Shown here one piece after another: positions 51,661 to 60,840 of a DNA stretch of 64,000 bases (position 1 is its first letter; each line of letters opens with the position of its first letter). The position numbers and the translations under genes are program-made. The stretch is from Mycobacterium sp. JS623. GTDB taxonomy: Bacteria; Actinomycetota; Actinomycetes; Mycobacteriales; Mycobacteriaceae. Location: the NCBI RefSeq assembly GCF_000328565.1, contig NC_019958.1, positions 1 to 64,000 of the forward strand. The letters run 5' to 3'. The notes under the pieces are model-generated. The model was given only the letters and a program-made list of their open reading frames with translations. It was not told the DNA's origin and did no database searches.

Positions 51661-52578
51661 TCATCCCCGGGCTCCACTGCCGGGCACCGCTGAGGTGCAG
51701 GCCGTCGCGGCGCCTTGCAGGTCGTCGACTTCGCGGTCCAGGTAGTCCAGCTGCGTTCGTAGCGATCTGATCGAGGGTCGGATTCGCGCCGCTATAGCCT
51801 CGGCGGCGGCGGTGATGTTGCCGTATTCCTTTACCGCTGCGCCTATCTGAGCGATCGCCGCGACGTCAATGGTGGGATACATGGCTGTGGAGGCATCACC
51901 CCAGTTCACGCGGAGTCCGAGCGCATCTTCGAGCACCCGCAGTCGTCGGTGGAGTTCTTGGGCGTCGGGACCGCGTCGCTTCGCGAATTCGGCCTCGACC
52001 TGCAACCGGATTGTGCGCCGCGTCTCCTGCTCGATCTGCCATGTCTGGTTCTTGATGGTGCTGGCGCGCAGAGTCTCTAGGCGAGACATGATCGAGCGCA
52101 ACGCATCCCAGGACGGCTGGTGGTCGCGTTTTCGCTCAGCCCGCACATGGACCGTCATCAGATGGTCGCCGCCGGTAGGTGGCGACATCAACCCCCAACC
52201 GTGCGGCAGTTCACCGTCTTTGACGATCGCGGGGTCGGATACGACGATCCACCACTCATGGCATTGATCGGCCCACTGGTCCGCTTTGTCTGCTGCACGG
52301 GTGATTTCGCGGCGCCAGTCAGCGCGCGAGGTCTTGATTTCGTATCCGATGAGGCATCGACCCGACGCGGCGGTGTATCCGACGTAGACGGCGTCTGCGC
52401 GTCGGCCGTCCCCGAAGGGGCCGTTCGGAGACACTTCAGGGACGAGGGTTCCGCCGGCCCATTGATCGGCCGGGCCTGTCAGACCATGGTGGGCGCGCAG
52501 CATCTGGAGTAGAGCAGCAGCTGTGACCTTCGGTGCGGCTGAGCAGTTGCCGCGCCGGCTCGTTCTGCTTGTCGTCAT
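51661..52578 (-). CDS. PD-(D/E)XK-type (MmcB-like) protein with coiled coil
   Basis: 305 aa. N-terminal 150 residues resemble MmcB-type restriction-endonuclease folds: DAVYVGYTAASGRCLIGYEI-KTS with the putative D...ExK core (EIK), then ADWRREITRAADKADQWADQ and CHEWWIVVSDP. The C-terminal half is helical (TWQIEQETRRTIRLQVEAEF). Probably acts on DNA; MmcB relatives aid DNA repair. Nuclease activity is not proven by sequence. Confidence 0.68.
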   Translation of the reverse strand: MTTSRTSRRGNCSAAPKVTAAALLQMLRAHHGLTGPADQWAGGTLVPEVSPNGPFGDGRRADAVYVGYTAASGRCLIGYEIKTSRADWRREITRAADKADQWADQCHEWWIVVSDPAIVKDGELPHGWGLMSPPTGGDHLMTVHVRAERKRDHQPSWDALRSIMSRLETLRASTIKNQTWQIEQETRRTIRLQVEAEFAKRRGPDAQELHRRLRVLEDALGLRVNWGDASTAMYPTIDVAAIAQIGAAVKEYGNITAAAEAIAARIRPSIRSLRTQLDYLDREVDDLQGAATACTSAVPGSGARG

Positions 52579-52755
52579 TCGAATATCCCTGTCCCGTAGC
52601 GTCTTCCGCTCTACTGATCACGCCGCCACGATTCGAAGGACCTCGCGGTCACCGGTAGCTGGCCAACCATTGACTATCTTGGCCGCCGCCCGGCATCCGA
52701 TATCGGAGGAAGGGTGTGTCGCAGTGGACTTTCCGCGCCTAGGGCCGGGGGCGGT

Positions 52756-53211
52756 TCATGCGAAGCGACAGGCCGCCATGACACGTTGTTCGGTATCCAC
52801 GATGTCGGAGACGTCGACGGCGAAGCCGCCGGCGATCCCACGCTGGCTGGCCGAGCCGGACGGGGCCGGGTTGTCCCTGGCCAAAGCCACCATCCCCATC
52901 GTGTGGCGGGCCCGATCGGCGATGCGATCGAGCTCGGGCCTCACGGACGGTGACGATGTCGACTCGGCGAAGCGCTGCAATGCGTCCGCCCATGCGAGGT
53001 AGTCGCTGAGGGGCGGCCCCGCGTCGATCTGGTCGTCTGCGATGAGGTCGCGGTGCTCGTGGATGTAGGACACCGTCGCGCGGACGGTGCGACAATCCGC
53101 GCTCGGCGCGGTGATCAACAACGCGGCGGCCCCGACTGCGGATGCCACCAACACGGCGAAGGCTGCGACGCGGACCCACTGGCACCCATGCGGCGCGCGT
53201 TCTCGGTTCAT
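52756..53211 (-). CDS. membrane-anchored or secreted protein, 151 aa
   Basis: Likely ATG 53211. A hydrophobic segment at about 12-32 (VRVAAFAVLVASAVGAAALL) then an outer helical domain with PSADCRTVRATVSYIHEHRD and a final Cys (MAACRFA) that may pair. It overlaps the stop of 53208-53831 (ATGA). Function unknown. Confidence 0.6.
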   Translation of the reverse strand: MNRERAPHGCQWVRVAAFAVLVASAVGAAALLITAPSADCRTVRATVSYIHEHRDLIADDQIDAGPPLSDYLAWADALQRFAESTSSPSVRPELDRIADRARHTMGMVALARDNPAPSGSASQRGIAGGFAVDVSDIVDTEQRVMAACRFA

Positions 53212-53831
53212 CGTTGGGTGGGCAGCGCTTTGCCGGTCAGTGGCACCTCGAAGGAGACGCACATCGCCAACACGGGGCTGCAGGGCCAGTCCACCTGGCA
53301 CTCCGTGTAGGTCGTGCCGTCGTACTCGCCGCCGCCGATATACACAGGGGTGCACCCACGGCACCACAGCTCCAAACGTGGCGTCGCGGCGCATCCTCCT
53401 TCGGGATCACGATCGTGCTCACAATCGCCGTCCCAGCACTCTTGCGGCTTGGTGGTAACCCGCCAGGGACGATGAATGTCGAGGTGCGCGAACAGGCCGT
53501 CGCCGTAGGGTCCCTCACCGGCTGCTCCGTGCCGGCGGGCGATGGCCTCGCGCAACGCAACCTCGAGCGGCTCGCGTCGATCGCGGGGCGGCACACCGAA
53601 CAGGCCGGGTTCGCCATCGGGATCGCCGACCCGAGGATTCAACCGGTCAGCGGCTTCTGCGGGGTCGATCAGTGCCGCGTAGTGATGGCGGTAGCGGTCG
53701 GTGTCCCATACGTGCGCGCTGACAAAGCCCATGGCATCGGGCATCCCGTCGAACGGTCCGAACATCCACCGCAGACCGTCTGCCTCGACGCCAACGGCCA
53801 AGCGGCCATCCCACATCCCACCCACCGTCAC
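53208..53831 (-). CDS. hypothetical Cys-rich protein, 207 aa
   Basis: Starts by ATGA overlap with the gene upstream. The first half is alpha/beta (MWDGRLAVGVEADGLRWMFG); the second half has clustered cysteines (ECWDGDCEHDRDPEGGC, LWCRGCTPVY, WPCSPVLAMC), a likely zinc-binding region. Middle gene of the coupled trio 54067 to 52756. Function unknown. Confidence 0.62.
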   Translation of the reverse strand: MTVGGMWDGRLAVGVEADGLRWMFGPFDGMPDAMGFVSAHVWDTDRYRHHYAALIDPAEAADRLNPRVGDPDGEPGLFGVPPRDRREPLEVALREAIARRHGAAGEGPYGDGLFAHLDIHRPWRVTTKPQECWDGDCEHDRDPEGGCAATPRLELWCRGCTPVYIGGGEYDGTTYTECQVDWPCSPVLAMCVSFEVPLTGKALPTQR

Positions 53832-54067
53832 CCTCCCCGCGTCGCTTCTACGTCACCTCGACGCGTAACCGACGCCGCTGCAGCTGCCGCGGTCATGCCC
53901 GATTTCCATTGGGCGTAGAAGCGGTCCATGGAGTAGCCGTCGGTCTTCTCGTCGCCATCGGCGCTGTGGCCCAGCTGGGCCTCGAGGTCGTCGACCCAGC
54001 GCTCCCATGCGTCGGGTTCACAGGCCGCCGACTCGGCGGCCCACAACGCGGCGTGATCATCGTCCAT
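53828..54067 (-). CDS. small acidic protein, 79 aa
   Basis: ATG 54067. Begins MDDDHAALWAAESAACEPDA; Trp-rich acidic helix then a basic Ala-rich end. Overlaps the next gene by 4 nt. Function unknown. Confidence 0.6.
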   Translation of the reverse strand: MDDDHAALWAAESAACEPDAWERWVDDLEAQLGHSADGDEKTDGYSMDRFYAQWKSGMTAAAAAASVTRRGDVEATRGG

Positions 54068-54172
54068 GCCCTGATTCTGTGCCCGCACCCCGACAACCGC
54101 GGTGTGCACACGCTCAGCTGGGCCGGAAAGTGCGACAGCGGCGGCTCGGAGGGTCTGATCGGCACGGGTCGG

Positions 54173-55051
54173 TTACCCAGCGGCGACGCTGCGACCAGGC
54201 GGCCGGAACTGCTCCGCGGGGCGGTGCAGCAGCGCACCGAGCCGCCGCCAGGCGGTCGGCGTCAGGCTCAGGCCGGCCGCGGCGGCCTGCAGTGACATCG
54301 GCAGGCCGGCGTCGCGGGCTGCCTGGCGCTTGCGCTGGTCACGGCGGGCAAGTTCGGTAACGAATTCGTGGTAGGCGGTCTCGACGTCGAGCTGCATGAA
54401 CAGTCCGCTGAGTCGGTGGTAGATGCGGGTGTTGGGCACGTCTTGTGCGTAGCCCAAGCGTCGACCCACGATGTTGAGCAGTTCGTCTCGGCGCAGGACC
54501 CGAAACAGTGAGGAACGCTCGATGCGGTCGAGTCCCCCACTGGGTGGCCGGACGGCTACGACTGTGTCGTCCTCGGAGAGGGTCGATACCCCGACGTGCC
54601 ATGGAGTTTCGGCGAGCACCCGGTTCAGCTTGGGCGGCGAGGTCAGAACGACGACATGTTCGAAACACGTAGCGTAGCTATGTAGTTGAAGATCGAGGCG
54701 GCCCAGCCCGTCGAGGTCTGTCTTGATCTCGTAGACCACTGGCCGTTCGCCGGCGATGACAAGGTCGGCCACCGACATGAACACCGGCAAGCCGGTCATC
54801 GCGTTCACCACCTCCCCTGTCCCGGCCGCTTGGCTGATCACAGCGGTGGCGTAGACGTATTCGCAGCGGTAATCGCGCCTCAGTGCCGCGTAGGCGGTGT
54901 CGAACGCGCCCGCCAAGGTGTCACCGGGCAGAGCATGCTCGAGCACGGTTGCGAGCCGGTCCCACGGCGCGGGCTGGTGCTTACCGGCCAACTGCCTGAT
55001 ACACCGGGTACTGAACGCCGCTGCAAGCTCCCGACCCCAGCCTCTGCTCAT
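54173..55051 (-). CDS. sce7726-family (PD-(D/E)XK-like) protein
   Basis: 292 aa from ATG 55051. The sce7726 core is clear: SVADLVIAGERPVVYEIKTD with D, E and K of the nuclease fold, then LDGLGRLDLQLHSYATCFEH and VVVLTSPPKLNRVLAETPWH, ending in a helical region rich in Arg and Gln. Found in plasmids and prophages; predicted nuclease-like, function not established. Divergent from 55318. Confidence 0.75.
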   Translation of the reverse strand: MSRGWGRELAAAFSTRCIRQLAGKHQPAPWDRLATVLEHALPGDTLAGAFDTAYAALRRDYRCEYVYATAVISQAAGTGEVVNAMTGLPVFMSVADLVIAGERPVVYEIKTDLDGLGRLDLQLHSYATCFEHVVVLTSPPKLNRVLAETPWHVGVSTLSEDDTVVAVRPPSGGLDRIERSSLFRVLRRDELLNIVGRRLGYAQDVPNTRIYHRLSGLFMQLDVETAYHEFVTELARRDQRKRQAARDAGLPMSLQAAAAGLSLTPTAWRRLGALLHRPAEQFRPPGRSVAAG

Positions 55052-55317
55052 CGCCCCCCCTCTTGCCCCCGGTGCGGGCCGTCCGCGACGCTGCGAGCCA
55101 CACCGCCAGTTGATCCCGCCGATTGTTGACACCCGTCGGCGGCGATGGTGGGACGTCCACACCAGGCAGTGCATGAAAATTGCTATCGGGGCACCGCGGC
55201 TGGGGGGAATGTGCGGCGAAGCCGCGTCACACCCGCACCCCCGCGACGGCACAGCCTAGGGTGCGCTCATAAGCACCTCAGCAAGGTCGATCAGCCCGGG
55301 GGAAGGAGTACAGGAGC

Positions 55318-56328
55318 ATGGAGGATCCTGCGACGTTGCAGTTCGTGATCCGTGAGGTCACCGCGGCGAATGCCGTGCAGGTCGATGAGGTAGTCGGCAC
55401 CGAGGCCGCGGTTGTGACTGCTATGCCCACGACCGACGGGCACACCGTGTACTGCGCTCAGCTGGCGCAACCAATCACGCATCAGATCGACCCTGCCCAG
55501 CGCGACCGCTACGACCCGGCCTACCTCACCGAGGATCACACGGGCACCTTCGCTTGGGCCTACTTCGTCACGGTCCACCCCCACCAACCGGGAGCGCTTT
55601 ACCCCGGCGCCATCGACGTCGCCGCCGACCTGGCATTCGTCATCGACCTCACCCTCAGCGCTGATGCGTACTTCGACCCGAACAAGGTCGAGTGGGCCGC
55701 CACCGTCATCATCGACACCGCCCCCGCGGAGACCGGCCCCGCGCAGACCGCACCCGCCGCACCGCCCGCCGCCGCCGACCAGCACTGGCCGCCGCCGGCC
55801 GCCACCGACCCGCCGGCACAGGTTCCGCTCGGGCCGGCGCCGTCGCAGATGCTCCAGCACAGCGATCACACGGTGTCATCCCCGCAGTTCGCCCACGCAC
55901 TTGACGCCGCCATATCGACCGCGGCCACCCTGACGGGGACACCCATCGACAGCATCCCGCGACCGCAGGAAGTGAAGCCGCGCAAACACTCTCGCCACCG
56001 CGGCGCTGGACCGTCTTACAGCATCGGCGCCGAGTTCCGCTACCACACAGCCGATCCCATCAAGGGTGTGATCTGGAAGTCGACGACCGACCCCGAGGAG
56101 GCCTTGTACTGGGTCGTCGACGACGTCACCAGGTCCCTCGCCATGGCGTGGGCCCATCGCACCCCCGCCGCTGCCACCATGAACGACCGCCAACTGCAAT
56201 GGACGGTCGCCGTCCCGTTCTGGCACACCTTGATGACCGCCCTCGATCCGCGGTGGGAGGCCAAGACTCGGGCCCGCATCGCCGAACTGCGCAACCACGC
56301 CGGGCTCGGCGGCCCACAGCGGCGATAG
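55318..56328 (+). CDS. hypothetical protein, paralogue of 18155-19063
   Basis: 336 aa, ATG 55318 with GGAAGGAG and AGGAG sites upstream. N-terminal 145 residues beta-rich; Pro/Ala-rich linker 140-190; C-terminal domain with YSIGAEFRYHTAD, YWVVDDVTRSLAMAWA, FWHTLMTALDPRWEAKTRAR. The last two segments align with the minus-strand gene at 18155. Function unknown. Confidence 0.65.
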   Translation: MEDPATLQFVIREVTAANAVQVDEVVGTEAAVVTAMPTTDGHTVYCAQLAQPITHQIDPAQRDRYDPAYLTEDHTGTFAWAYFVTVHPHQPGALYPGAIDVAADLAFVIDLTLSADAYFDPNKVEWAATVIIDTAPAETGPAQTAPAAPPAAADQHWPPPAATDPPAQVPLGPAPSQMLQHSDHTVSSPQFAHALDAAISTAATLTGTPIDSIPRPQEVKPRKHSRHRGAGPSYSIGAEFRYHTADPIKGVIWKSTTDPEEALYWVVDDVTRSLAMAWAHRTPAAATMNDRQLQWTVAVPFWHTLMTALDPRWEAKTRARIAELRNHAGLGGPQRR

Positions 56329-56400
56329 CAGCTGGCTGGGCTCCCGTCGGCGCCCCGCGTACACACGAGGGCCATCCCCCCACGTCCCGACCTGTCGGAG

Positions 56401-56431
56401 TGTTCAACTGGGCATCAGCACCAGTTGAACA
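56401..56431. terminator. bidirectional terminator-like hairpin
   Basis: TGTTCAACTGG, 9-nt loop, CCAGTTGAACA: perfect 11-bp stem placed between the ends of the convergent genes at 56328 and 56453. No T run follows, as is usual for many mycobacterial terminators. Confidence 0.6.
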
Positions 56432-56452
56432 TTCGCGCCTGCAACAGGACGC

Positions 56453-57040
56453 TCAGAGCGCCGCCACCGCTGCCGACGGCGGCGCACTCCACGCCCGCAA
56501 AGCGTGCACGTGCCGCGCCACGACCACAATCGCCGCGGGCGCACCGGGCGTCCCCTGCTGCTGCTCAACCGACGATAGGCATGAGCTGGCGTGTGTAAGC
56601 ATCGCGACGACGTCGTGAAGCCCCGTATGCGTTCGCAGCGACCCGGGAAACGCCGGCGACGCCGGCGACGGTTGAAAGGGATCGTCAGGGACGAAGGGGC
56701 CGCACGCACTCATCATGTCCACGAAGGTGGCGACTTCGGTCAAGCACATCGCCAACCAGTGCGCGAAGTAGAAACCTTCCACTCGGCGATCACGGTCTAC
56801 AGGTTCGCCGCAGTCCTTCGCGGCGGCCTCCAGCAGCGACGCGGCCTCGCCGACGTAGCTCGCGCAGCTGGCCACCGTCGCGTAACCCGGTGACTCCGCG
56901 AACTTCCGCCAGCTTTGTGCATCCGGTGTTGATGCGGTGTAGGCGTCGGTGTACCGAAGCCCCGGGTAGCGCTTCTGAAGGCGACGCGCGTCGGCCTTGC
57001 GCGCATTGTGTCGGCGTCGCGTGTCTTGGTCGTCACTCAT
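56453..57040 (-). CDS. hypothetical protein, 195 aa, N-terminal AR-x-LQ motif
   Basis: ATG 57040. N-terminus RRRHNARKADARRLQKRYPG-LRYTDAY parallels that of 35561-35974. Then a helical body with DRRVEGFYFAHWLAMCLTEV and LHDVVAMLTHASSCLSSVEQ. Probably a DNA-associated or antitoxin-like protein by the shared motif; unproven. Confidence 0.62.
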   Translation of the reverse strand: MSDDQDTRRRHNARKADARRLQKRYPGLRYTDAYTASTPDAQSWRKFAESPGYATVASCASYVGEAASLLEAAAKDCGEPVDRDRRVEGFYFAHWLAMCLTEVATFVDMMSACGPFVPDDPFQPSPASPAFPGSLRTHTGLHDVVAMLTHASSCLSSVEQQQGTPGAPAAIVVVARHVHALRAWSAPPSAAVAAL

Positions 57041-57162
57041 CGTCGGATCCCGTCGCACTCAGTGCTGCACCGGGCGCCCCACACACCCACGGCGGCAGAG
57101 CAGCAGGTCGGAATAACTGGTTTCACTTCCGCACCGCCCGCGTGGGCGTTCCCCCATGACGT

Positions 57163-57187
57163 CGGTGGCGGTGTGGGGCCGCCACCG
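57163..57187. terminator. GC-rich hairpin
   Basis: CGGTGGCGG, loop of 7, CCGCCACCG. Lies downstream of the 57274-57462 gene on the minus strand, in a gap with a second small hairpin (CCGCCG and CGGCGG). Terminator is the likely role. Confidence 0.4.
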
Positions 57188-57273
57188 GGAGGTCCGCCGA
57201 ACGGACGGCGGTGCGTTCAGGATAGTCCGCCCAGCGAGGCGACGCACAGGTCCTCCGCAGCGACGCGCAGTGG

Positions 57274-57462
57274 CTACGCACCGACCACGTTGGTGACGAT
57301 CGACCAGAAGTCTGGGTCTGCAGTGGTCACCACCTGCCCACCCTCGACGCTCCACGTGTCCAGCGGCGCATCGGCGATCAGAGCATCGGTGATCTCCCAG
57401 CAGGTCTTGTCGTCGTAGGTGACACCTACACGCGCGGCGACATAACCCAACCGGATGTCCAT
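57274..57462 (-). CDS. small acidic hypothetical protein, 62 aa
   Basis: ATG 57462 is favoured over an open frame to 57525. Begins MDIRLGYVAARVGVTYDDKT, contains CWEITDALIADAPLDTWSVE and ends WSIVTNVVGA. Function unknown. Confidence 0.58.
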   Translation of the reverse strand: MDIRLGYVAARVGVTYDDKTCWEITDALIADAPLDTWSVEGGQVVTTADPDFWSIVTNVVGA

Positions 57463-57588
57463 GCGCGTCAGCGGACGCGGATGCTGAACTGTCACAGTGC
57501 GACAACACCTTTCATCGTTTCCCACCTCTGGTGGTGGCGAAGATCCGCCTGGGATGTGACCGGCGCGGCCACATCAAGCCCACCCTGG

Positions 57589-57825
57589 TCACGACTTACC
57601 ACGGTTCCGCAACCGGCGGGCCCCGACGATGGCCAGGACGACGATCACCGCGACGATGATGAAAAGTGCTGGGGCCAAACGAAACAAAGAGTGAGCTACG
57701 TCGCTTCCAGTTCGCCAGGCGAAGCCCCGAAGCAGTGTGTCGATAAACGATCCGCGACCGACGTGGGAACCGTGATGCGACCCGCCGAGGGAAAGCTGCC
57801 CAAAAGAAGTACTCATGGGCGCCAT
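57589..57825 (-). CDS. small membrane protein, 78 aa
   Basis: ATG 57825 (AGGG upstream) or ATG 57816. Gly/Ser-rich N-terminus, then one membrane segment near the C-terminus (LAPALFIIVAVIVVLAIVGA) followed by a basic RRLRNRGKS end, giving N-out or hairpin topology. Function unknown. Confidence 0.6.
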   Translation of the reverse strand: MAPMSTSFGQLSLGGSHHGSHVGRGSFIDTLLRGFAWRTGSDVAHSLFRLAPALFIIVAVIVVLAIVGARRLRNRGKS

Positions 57826-57942
57826 GGTGCCCTGGGCCCACAGCTAGCAGGGCTCACCGACGCGTTAGCGCCCGCCCTTTTCCTCCCCGGCATCCCCCGG
57901 GGTCGGTGGGCGCCGCACCCGCGGTCGGCCACTCCGTCAGCG

Positions 57943-58476
57943 TCACTGCTGTCGTGGGTCGCCGGCCACCAGCCACGGGCCGGGAAGGTCGTGTCCGGTG
58001 ATGGGCCCACCAGCTGGGGCCGCGGGGTGCACGTCAGAAGCCCAATCCTCGTCGCGGAGGTGTACCCACGCCTCGGCGTCCCCGGTCCGACGATGGATCG
58101 CGCCGTTGCTGATCGGTCCCCGGCAATGAAGGCAGATGTCGTGGGTGATCAACTCGGCCCCGGGCCCGAACAGTGCTCGGCGCGCACGCGTGAATCGTGT
58201 CGCGTGCCGCACCGGCGGAGCGGCCTCGGAGAGCCAGTCCTTGGCAGCCTCGAAGCAACCGGTGATCACGTCCAGGTGCTCGGCGTCAGGTGCTGTACGT
58301 ACCGCCCGCACGATGCGGTTGGCGTCGGCGCGCACGTCCACCTCCACGCGACCCCGCGTAAACAGGTAGCCAACCGCGGAGACATGGAACAGTCGCAGCG
58401 GCATGGTGTCCCACCCGTGTGATTGCGCGGTCCTGTCCAGCTCACGCAGTCGATTCGGGATTGGCGATGCACTCAT
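57943..58476 (-). CDS. hypothetical protein, 177 aa
   Basis: ATG 58476 with GAGGAG 4 nt upstream. Begins MSASPIPNRLRELDRTAQSH; strand-rich middle (LFTRGRVEVDVRADANRIVR) and a late ELITHDICLHCRGPISNGAI motif that could hold zinc. Function unknown. Confidence 0.63.
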   Translation of the reverse strand: MSASPIPNRLRELDRTAQSHGWDTMPLRLFHVSAVGYLFTRGRVEVDVRADANRIVRAVRTAPDAEHLDVITGCFEAAKDWLSEAAPPVRHATRFTRARRALFGPGAELITHDICLHCRGPISNGAIHRRTGDAEAWVHLRDEDWASDVHPAAPAGGPITGHDLPGPWLVAGDPRQQ

Positions 58477-58556
58477 GGAGCTCCTCTAATCTGACAACCG
58501 TTACCTGGCAGCTGTTTTCGCGGAACAGACTCGGTCCACCGTCGTCGCTGAATGGC

Positions 58557-59087
58557 TTACCTGCCGGTGTCTCGACGCACACCCCGGTGACCACGCCGTG
58601 CCGCGCCTGGCGGTCGGCGGGACCCCTCGCTCGTCTGCCGTCTCGAGCCGCCGTGTTCGATCGCCCCGCGGGTCGCGAGGGCGTCGGCCAGTTCGTTGCC
58701 CTCATGCCCCGCATGGCCCTTGATCCACCGCCAGTCAACCGTGAGAGTGGTTGCCGCAGCGTCCAATCGCTGCCACAGATCAGCGTTCTTCACAGGCTGA
58801 CGCGCCGCGGTACGCCAGCCGTTGCGTTTCCAGCCGGCGATCCAACTGGTGATGCCACTGCGCACGTACTGACTGTCCGTCCACAGCTGCACGGGCAAAC
58901 CCGAGGTGATCGCCTCCAACGCCATGATGGCCGCCGTCAGCTCCATGCGGTTGTTGGTCGTCGCCGGCTCCCCACCGTAGAGCTGCGTTTCCTCACCGTC
59001 GATGAAGCGCACCACCGCGCCCCAACCACCCGGTCCTGGATTGCCGTGGCAGGCGCCGTCGGTGTAGACGATGATGGAGTCGTTCAC
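58557..59087 (-). CDS. rnhA: ribonuclease HI
   Basis: 176 aa from GTG 59087, which overlaps the preceding stop (GTGA). Active-site residues: D10 ([17 protein letters not shown]), E49 ([12 protein letters not shown]), D71 (LWTDSQYV), H125 and D135 ([16 protein letters not shown]). Degrades RNA in RNA-DNA hybrids and so may remove primers or R-loops during element replication. A basic Arg/Gly-rich tail of about 35 residues extends beyond the usual 150-155 aa core. Confidence 0.92.
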   Translation of the reverse strand: MNDSIIVYTDGACHGNPGPGGWGAVVRFIDGEETQLYGGEPATTNNRMELTAAIMALEAITSGLPVQLWTDSQYVRSGITSWIAGWKRNGWRTAARQPVKNADLWQRLDAAATTLTVDWRWIKGHAGHEGNELADALATRGAIEHGGSRRQTSEGSRRPPGAARRGHRGVRRDTGR

Positions 59088-59365
59088 GATGCCTCTCGCT
59101 TGTAGACATCGCCCTCGACGTACTCGATGCTGCTGCCATCGACACCAGACACCGCCGTCCAGTGGTAGTCCGACTCGATGTGGCTCACCCGCCATATGCT
59201 TCGATCGAGCGCTTCAACGAGCTGGTTGTCCCCACCCGATCCGGCGAAGAACGCGTCCCCCGAACTCGTTTCATGCCAACGGTTCAGCGCGACGATCAGC
59301 TCGTCGGCTGTCCGCGCGACACGCGCATCGGATAACGCCTTGTCAACTCGCTCCCAAAACCCCAT
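59084..59365 (-). CDS. hypothetical protein, 93 aa
   Basis: ATG 59365. Begins [20 protein letters not shown]; helical N-terminus, aromatic beta C-terminus ([20 protein letters not shown]). Coupled to rnhA by a 4-nt overlap. Function unknown. Confidence 0.62.
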   Translation of the reverse strand: MGFWERVDKALSDARVARTADELIVALNRWHETSSGDAFFAGSGGDNQLVEALDRSIWRVSHIESDYHWTAVSGVDGSSIEYVEGDVYKREAS

Positions 59366-59576
59366 GCGCCTCTCCTGGGTAACTGTCGCCCGTCACAACG
59401 GGACCGGCCAACGACTCGCCTCTTAGCGCAGAACCGGATTCGGCCCCCGCTGCCTGAAACGTCATGGTCTCTGACCAACCGGCCGGGACGGTGCAACCTG
59501 GCGTGTCGCGAGGGACTTTCTCGGCCGAGCAGAAGAACCGATCGAGTTGGTCCATCAATGTCCTCGCCATATCCAC
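59343..59576 (-). CDS. hypothetical protein, 77 aa
   Basis: GTG 59576 (AGAGGGG 4 nt upstream) or ATG 59570. Contains MARTLMDQLDRFFCSAEKVP then a Gly/Ala/Ser-rich tail; overlaps the next gene by 23 nt, so its C-terminal end may be less constrained. Function unknown. Confidence 0.48.
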   Translation of the reverse strand: MDMARTLMDQLDRFFCSAEKVPRDTPGCTVPAGWSETMTFQAAGAESGSALRGESLAGPVVTGDSYPGEAHGVLGAS

Positions 59577-59755
59577 TGCGCCCCTCTGCTTTACCAGCAC
59601 GGAGCCGCTTGGGTCATCATCAGGAGACAGGCGCCACCCATGGGGATCCCGCCGGCCAGGGACGGCCTACTGCAGCGACGACAACGGAGCGAGTAGTAGA
59701 AGTCCGAATCTTCCGCGCCGAGTGCACGGTCTGTCGCCGATCCACCTAAGCAGGA

Positions 59756-60046
59756 CTACGTTCTATTGATCCGGCCCAACTCAGCTGGATTCCGCACACT
59801 CAGGAGATCGAGCGCTTTCCGATGGAGAGGAGAACCATCGGCCGCGCGGGTCTTCACGTGACGCCAAACATCAGCATCACTGTCGAACGGGTACGGGATC
59901 GGCGCATTCTCAACTTCATCGGGACAGTCAAACCGCTGCAACTGCATGTCCCCATGATCCGAACCAGAACACTCAAATAGGTCCCAACCTTCGCGCGACG
60001 CCGCAGCACTATCCTCATCCGACCAATCCGCCTGTACATCCGTCAT
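59756..60046 (-). CDS. hypothetical protein, 96 aa, phage-like
   Basis: Likely ATG 60046. Begins MTDVQADWSDEDSAAASREG; WDLFECSGSDHGDMQLQRFD then DADVWRHVKTRAADGSPLHR is a pattern I recognise from many phage and plasmid proteins without known function. Acidic and soluble. Confidence 0.65.
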   Translation of the reverse strand: MTDVQADWSDEDSAAASREGWDLFECSGSDHGDMQLQRFDCPDEVENAPIPYPFDSDADVWRHVKTRAADGSPLHRKALDLLSVRNPAELGRINRT

Positions 60047-60194
60047 GCTCTCAATTCTCCCAGCGCAGTAGGACATCTCTGGCGTGCCTATCCAGACCGC
60101 ACGCGCGAACTTACGCATCGTCGTAGATCGTGGTACCTGAGTCACTGGCGTCTCATTGGCCGACGACGCCACCCCAGGGCGACACGTTGCCCGA

Positions 60195-60821
60195 TCACCG
60201 ACTTCGCGTTGATGCGCCTGCGATGCCGTGCTGCTTGCGCACCCGTCTCCCCTCCCGGGTGAAGTACTCCAGGTTCGCGAAGGGCAACGGCGCTGTGGGG
60301 TCGGCCATGACGCTGGCGGTTCGCTCATCGACCTGCTCGCAGAACAGGCGCAGCATCGTCCGCTCGACGGTCTTCACCGCGCCACACAGCGCGAAGTGCA
60401 CCCAGAGCTGATCGAGCCCGCCCAAGCATTTCAGCGGCCAACCGCCTGCGTGAGGCTTGGCTGCACCGAGCGGCGTTCGGTGGTACTGGCCGACGCGCGC
60501 AGATAACGACGAACCGGCCAGGCCGATGTACAGGACGGGCTCGCCTGCCGGGCGCATCGCTTCCAGGCGCCGCATGAGTGCGGACGCGGCAGGTTGGATA
60601 CCGTCGAGGCGCAATCGCGGGCAGTTCGTGAGCAGCTCACCAACCGCGGCCGGCGACACGCCTACCCGTTGCGCAGGTTCGCTGTCCGCGTCGTCTGGAT
60701 CCCGATTGGCGGAGACGAGGTAGACGCCCGGCCCGCTCGCTGGCACCGGCGCACCCCAGGGCACGGACCCCTCCCAGCGCACATCGGCAGCATTCAGGAG
60801 ACTTCGCACGGTCGCAACCAC
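60195..60821 (-). CDS. GIY-YIG-like nuclease-domain protein
   Basis: 208 aa. GIY-like strand GPGVYLVSANR (32-40) and YIG strand PVLYIGLAGSSLSARVGQYH (96-113) with the conserved Arg after it, then KTVERTM with a Glu near residue 153 as possible metal ligand. GIY-YIG domains cut DNA in homing, repair and restriction. Similar stand-alone proteins occur in actinobacterial genomes and elements. Follows the 61-aa gene by 19 nt. Confidence 0.72.
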   Translation of the reverse strand: MVATVRSLLNAADVRWEGSVPWGAPVPASGPGVYLVSANRDPDDADSEPAQRVGVSPAAVGELLTNCPRLRLDGIQPAASALMRRLEAMRPAGEPVLYIGLAGSSLSARVGQYHRTPLGAAKPHAGGWPLKCLGGLDQLWVHFALCGAVKTVERTMLRLFCEQVDERTASVMADPTAPLPFANLEYFTREGRRVRKQHGIAGASTRSR

Positions 60822-60840
60822 GGTTGTCGTCTCGCTCGGA

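Noticed and set aside
58442..58594. 50-codon minus-strand frame between rnhA and the 58476 gene
   Set aside because: It overlaps both neighbours, lacks a ribosome site, and its codons contain the GAGGAG site of the 58476 gene.
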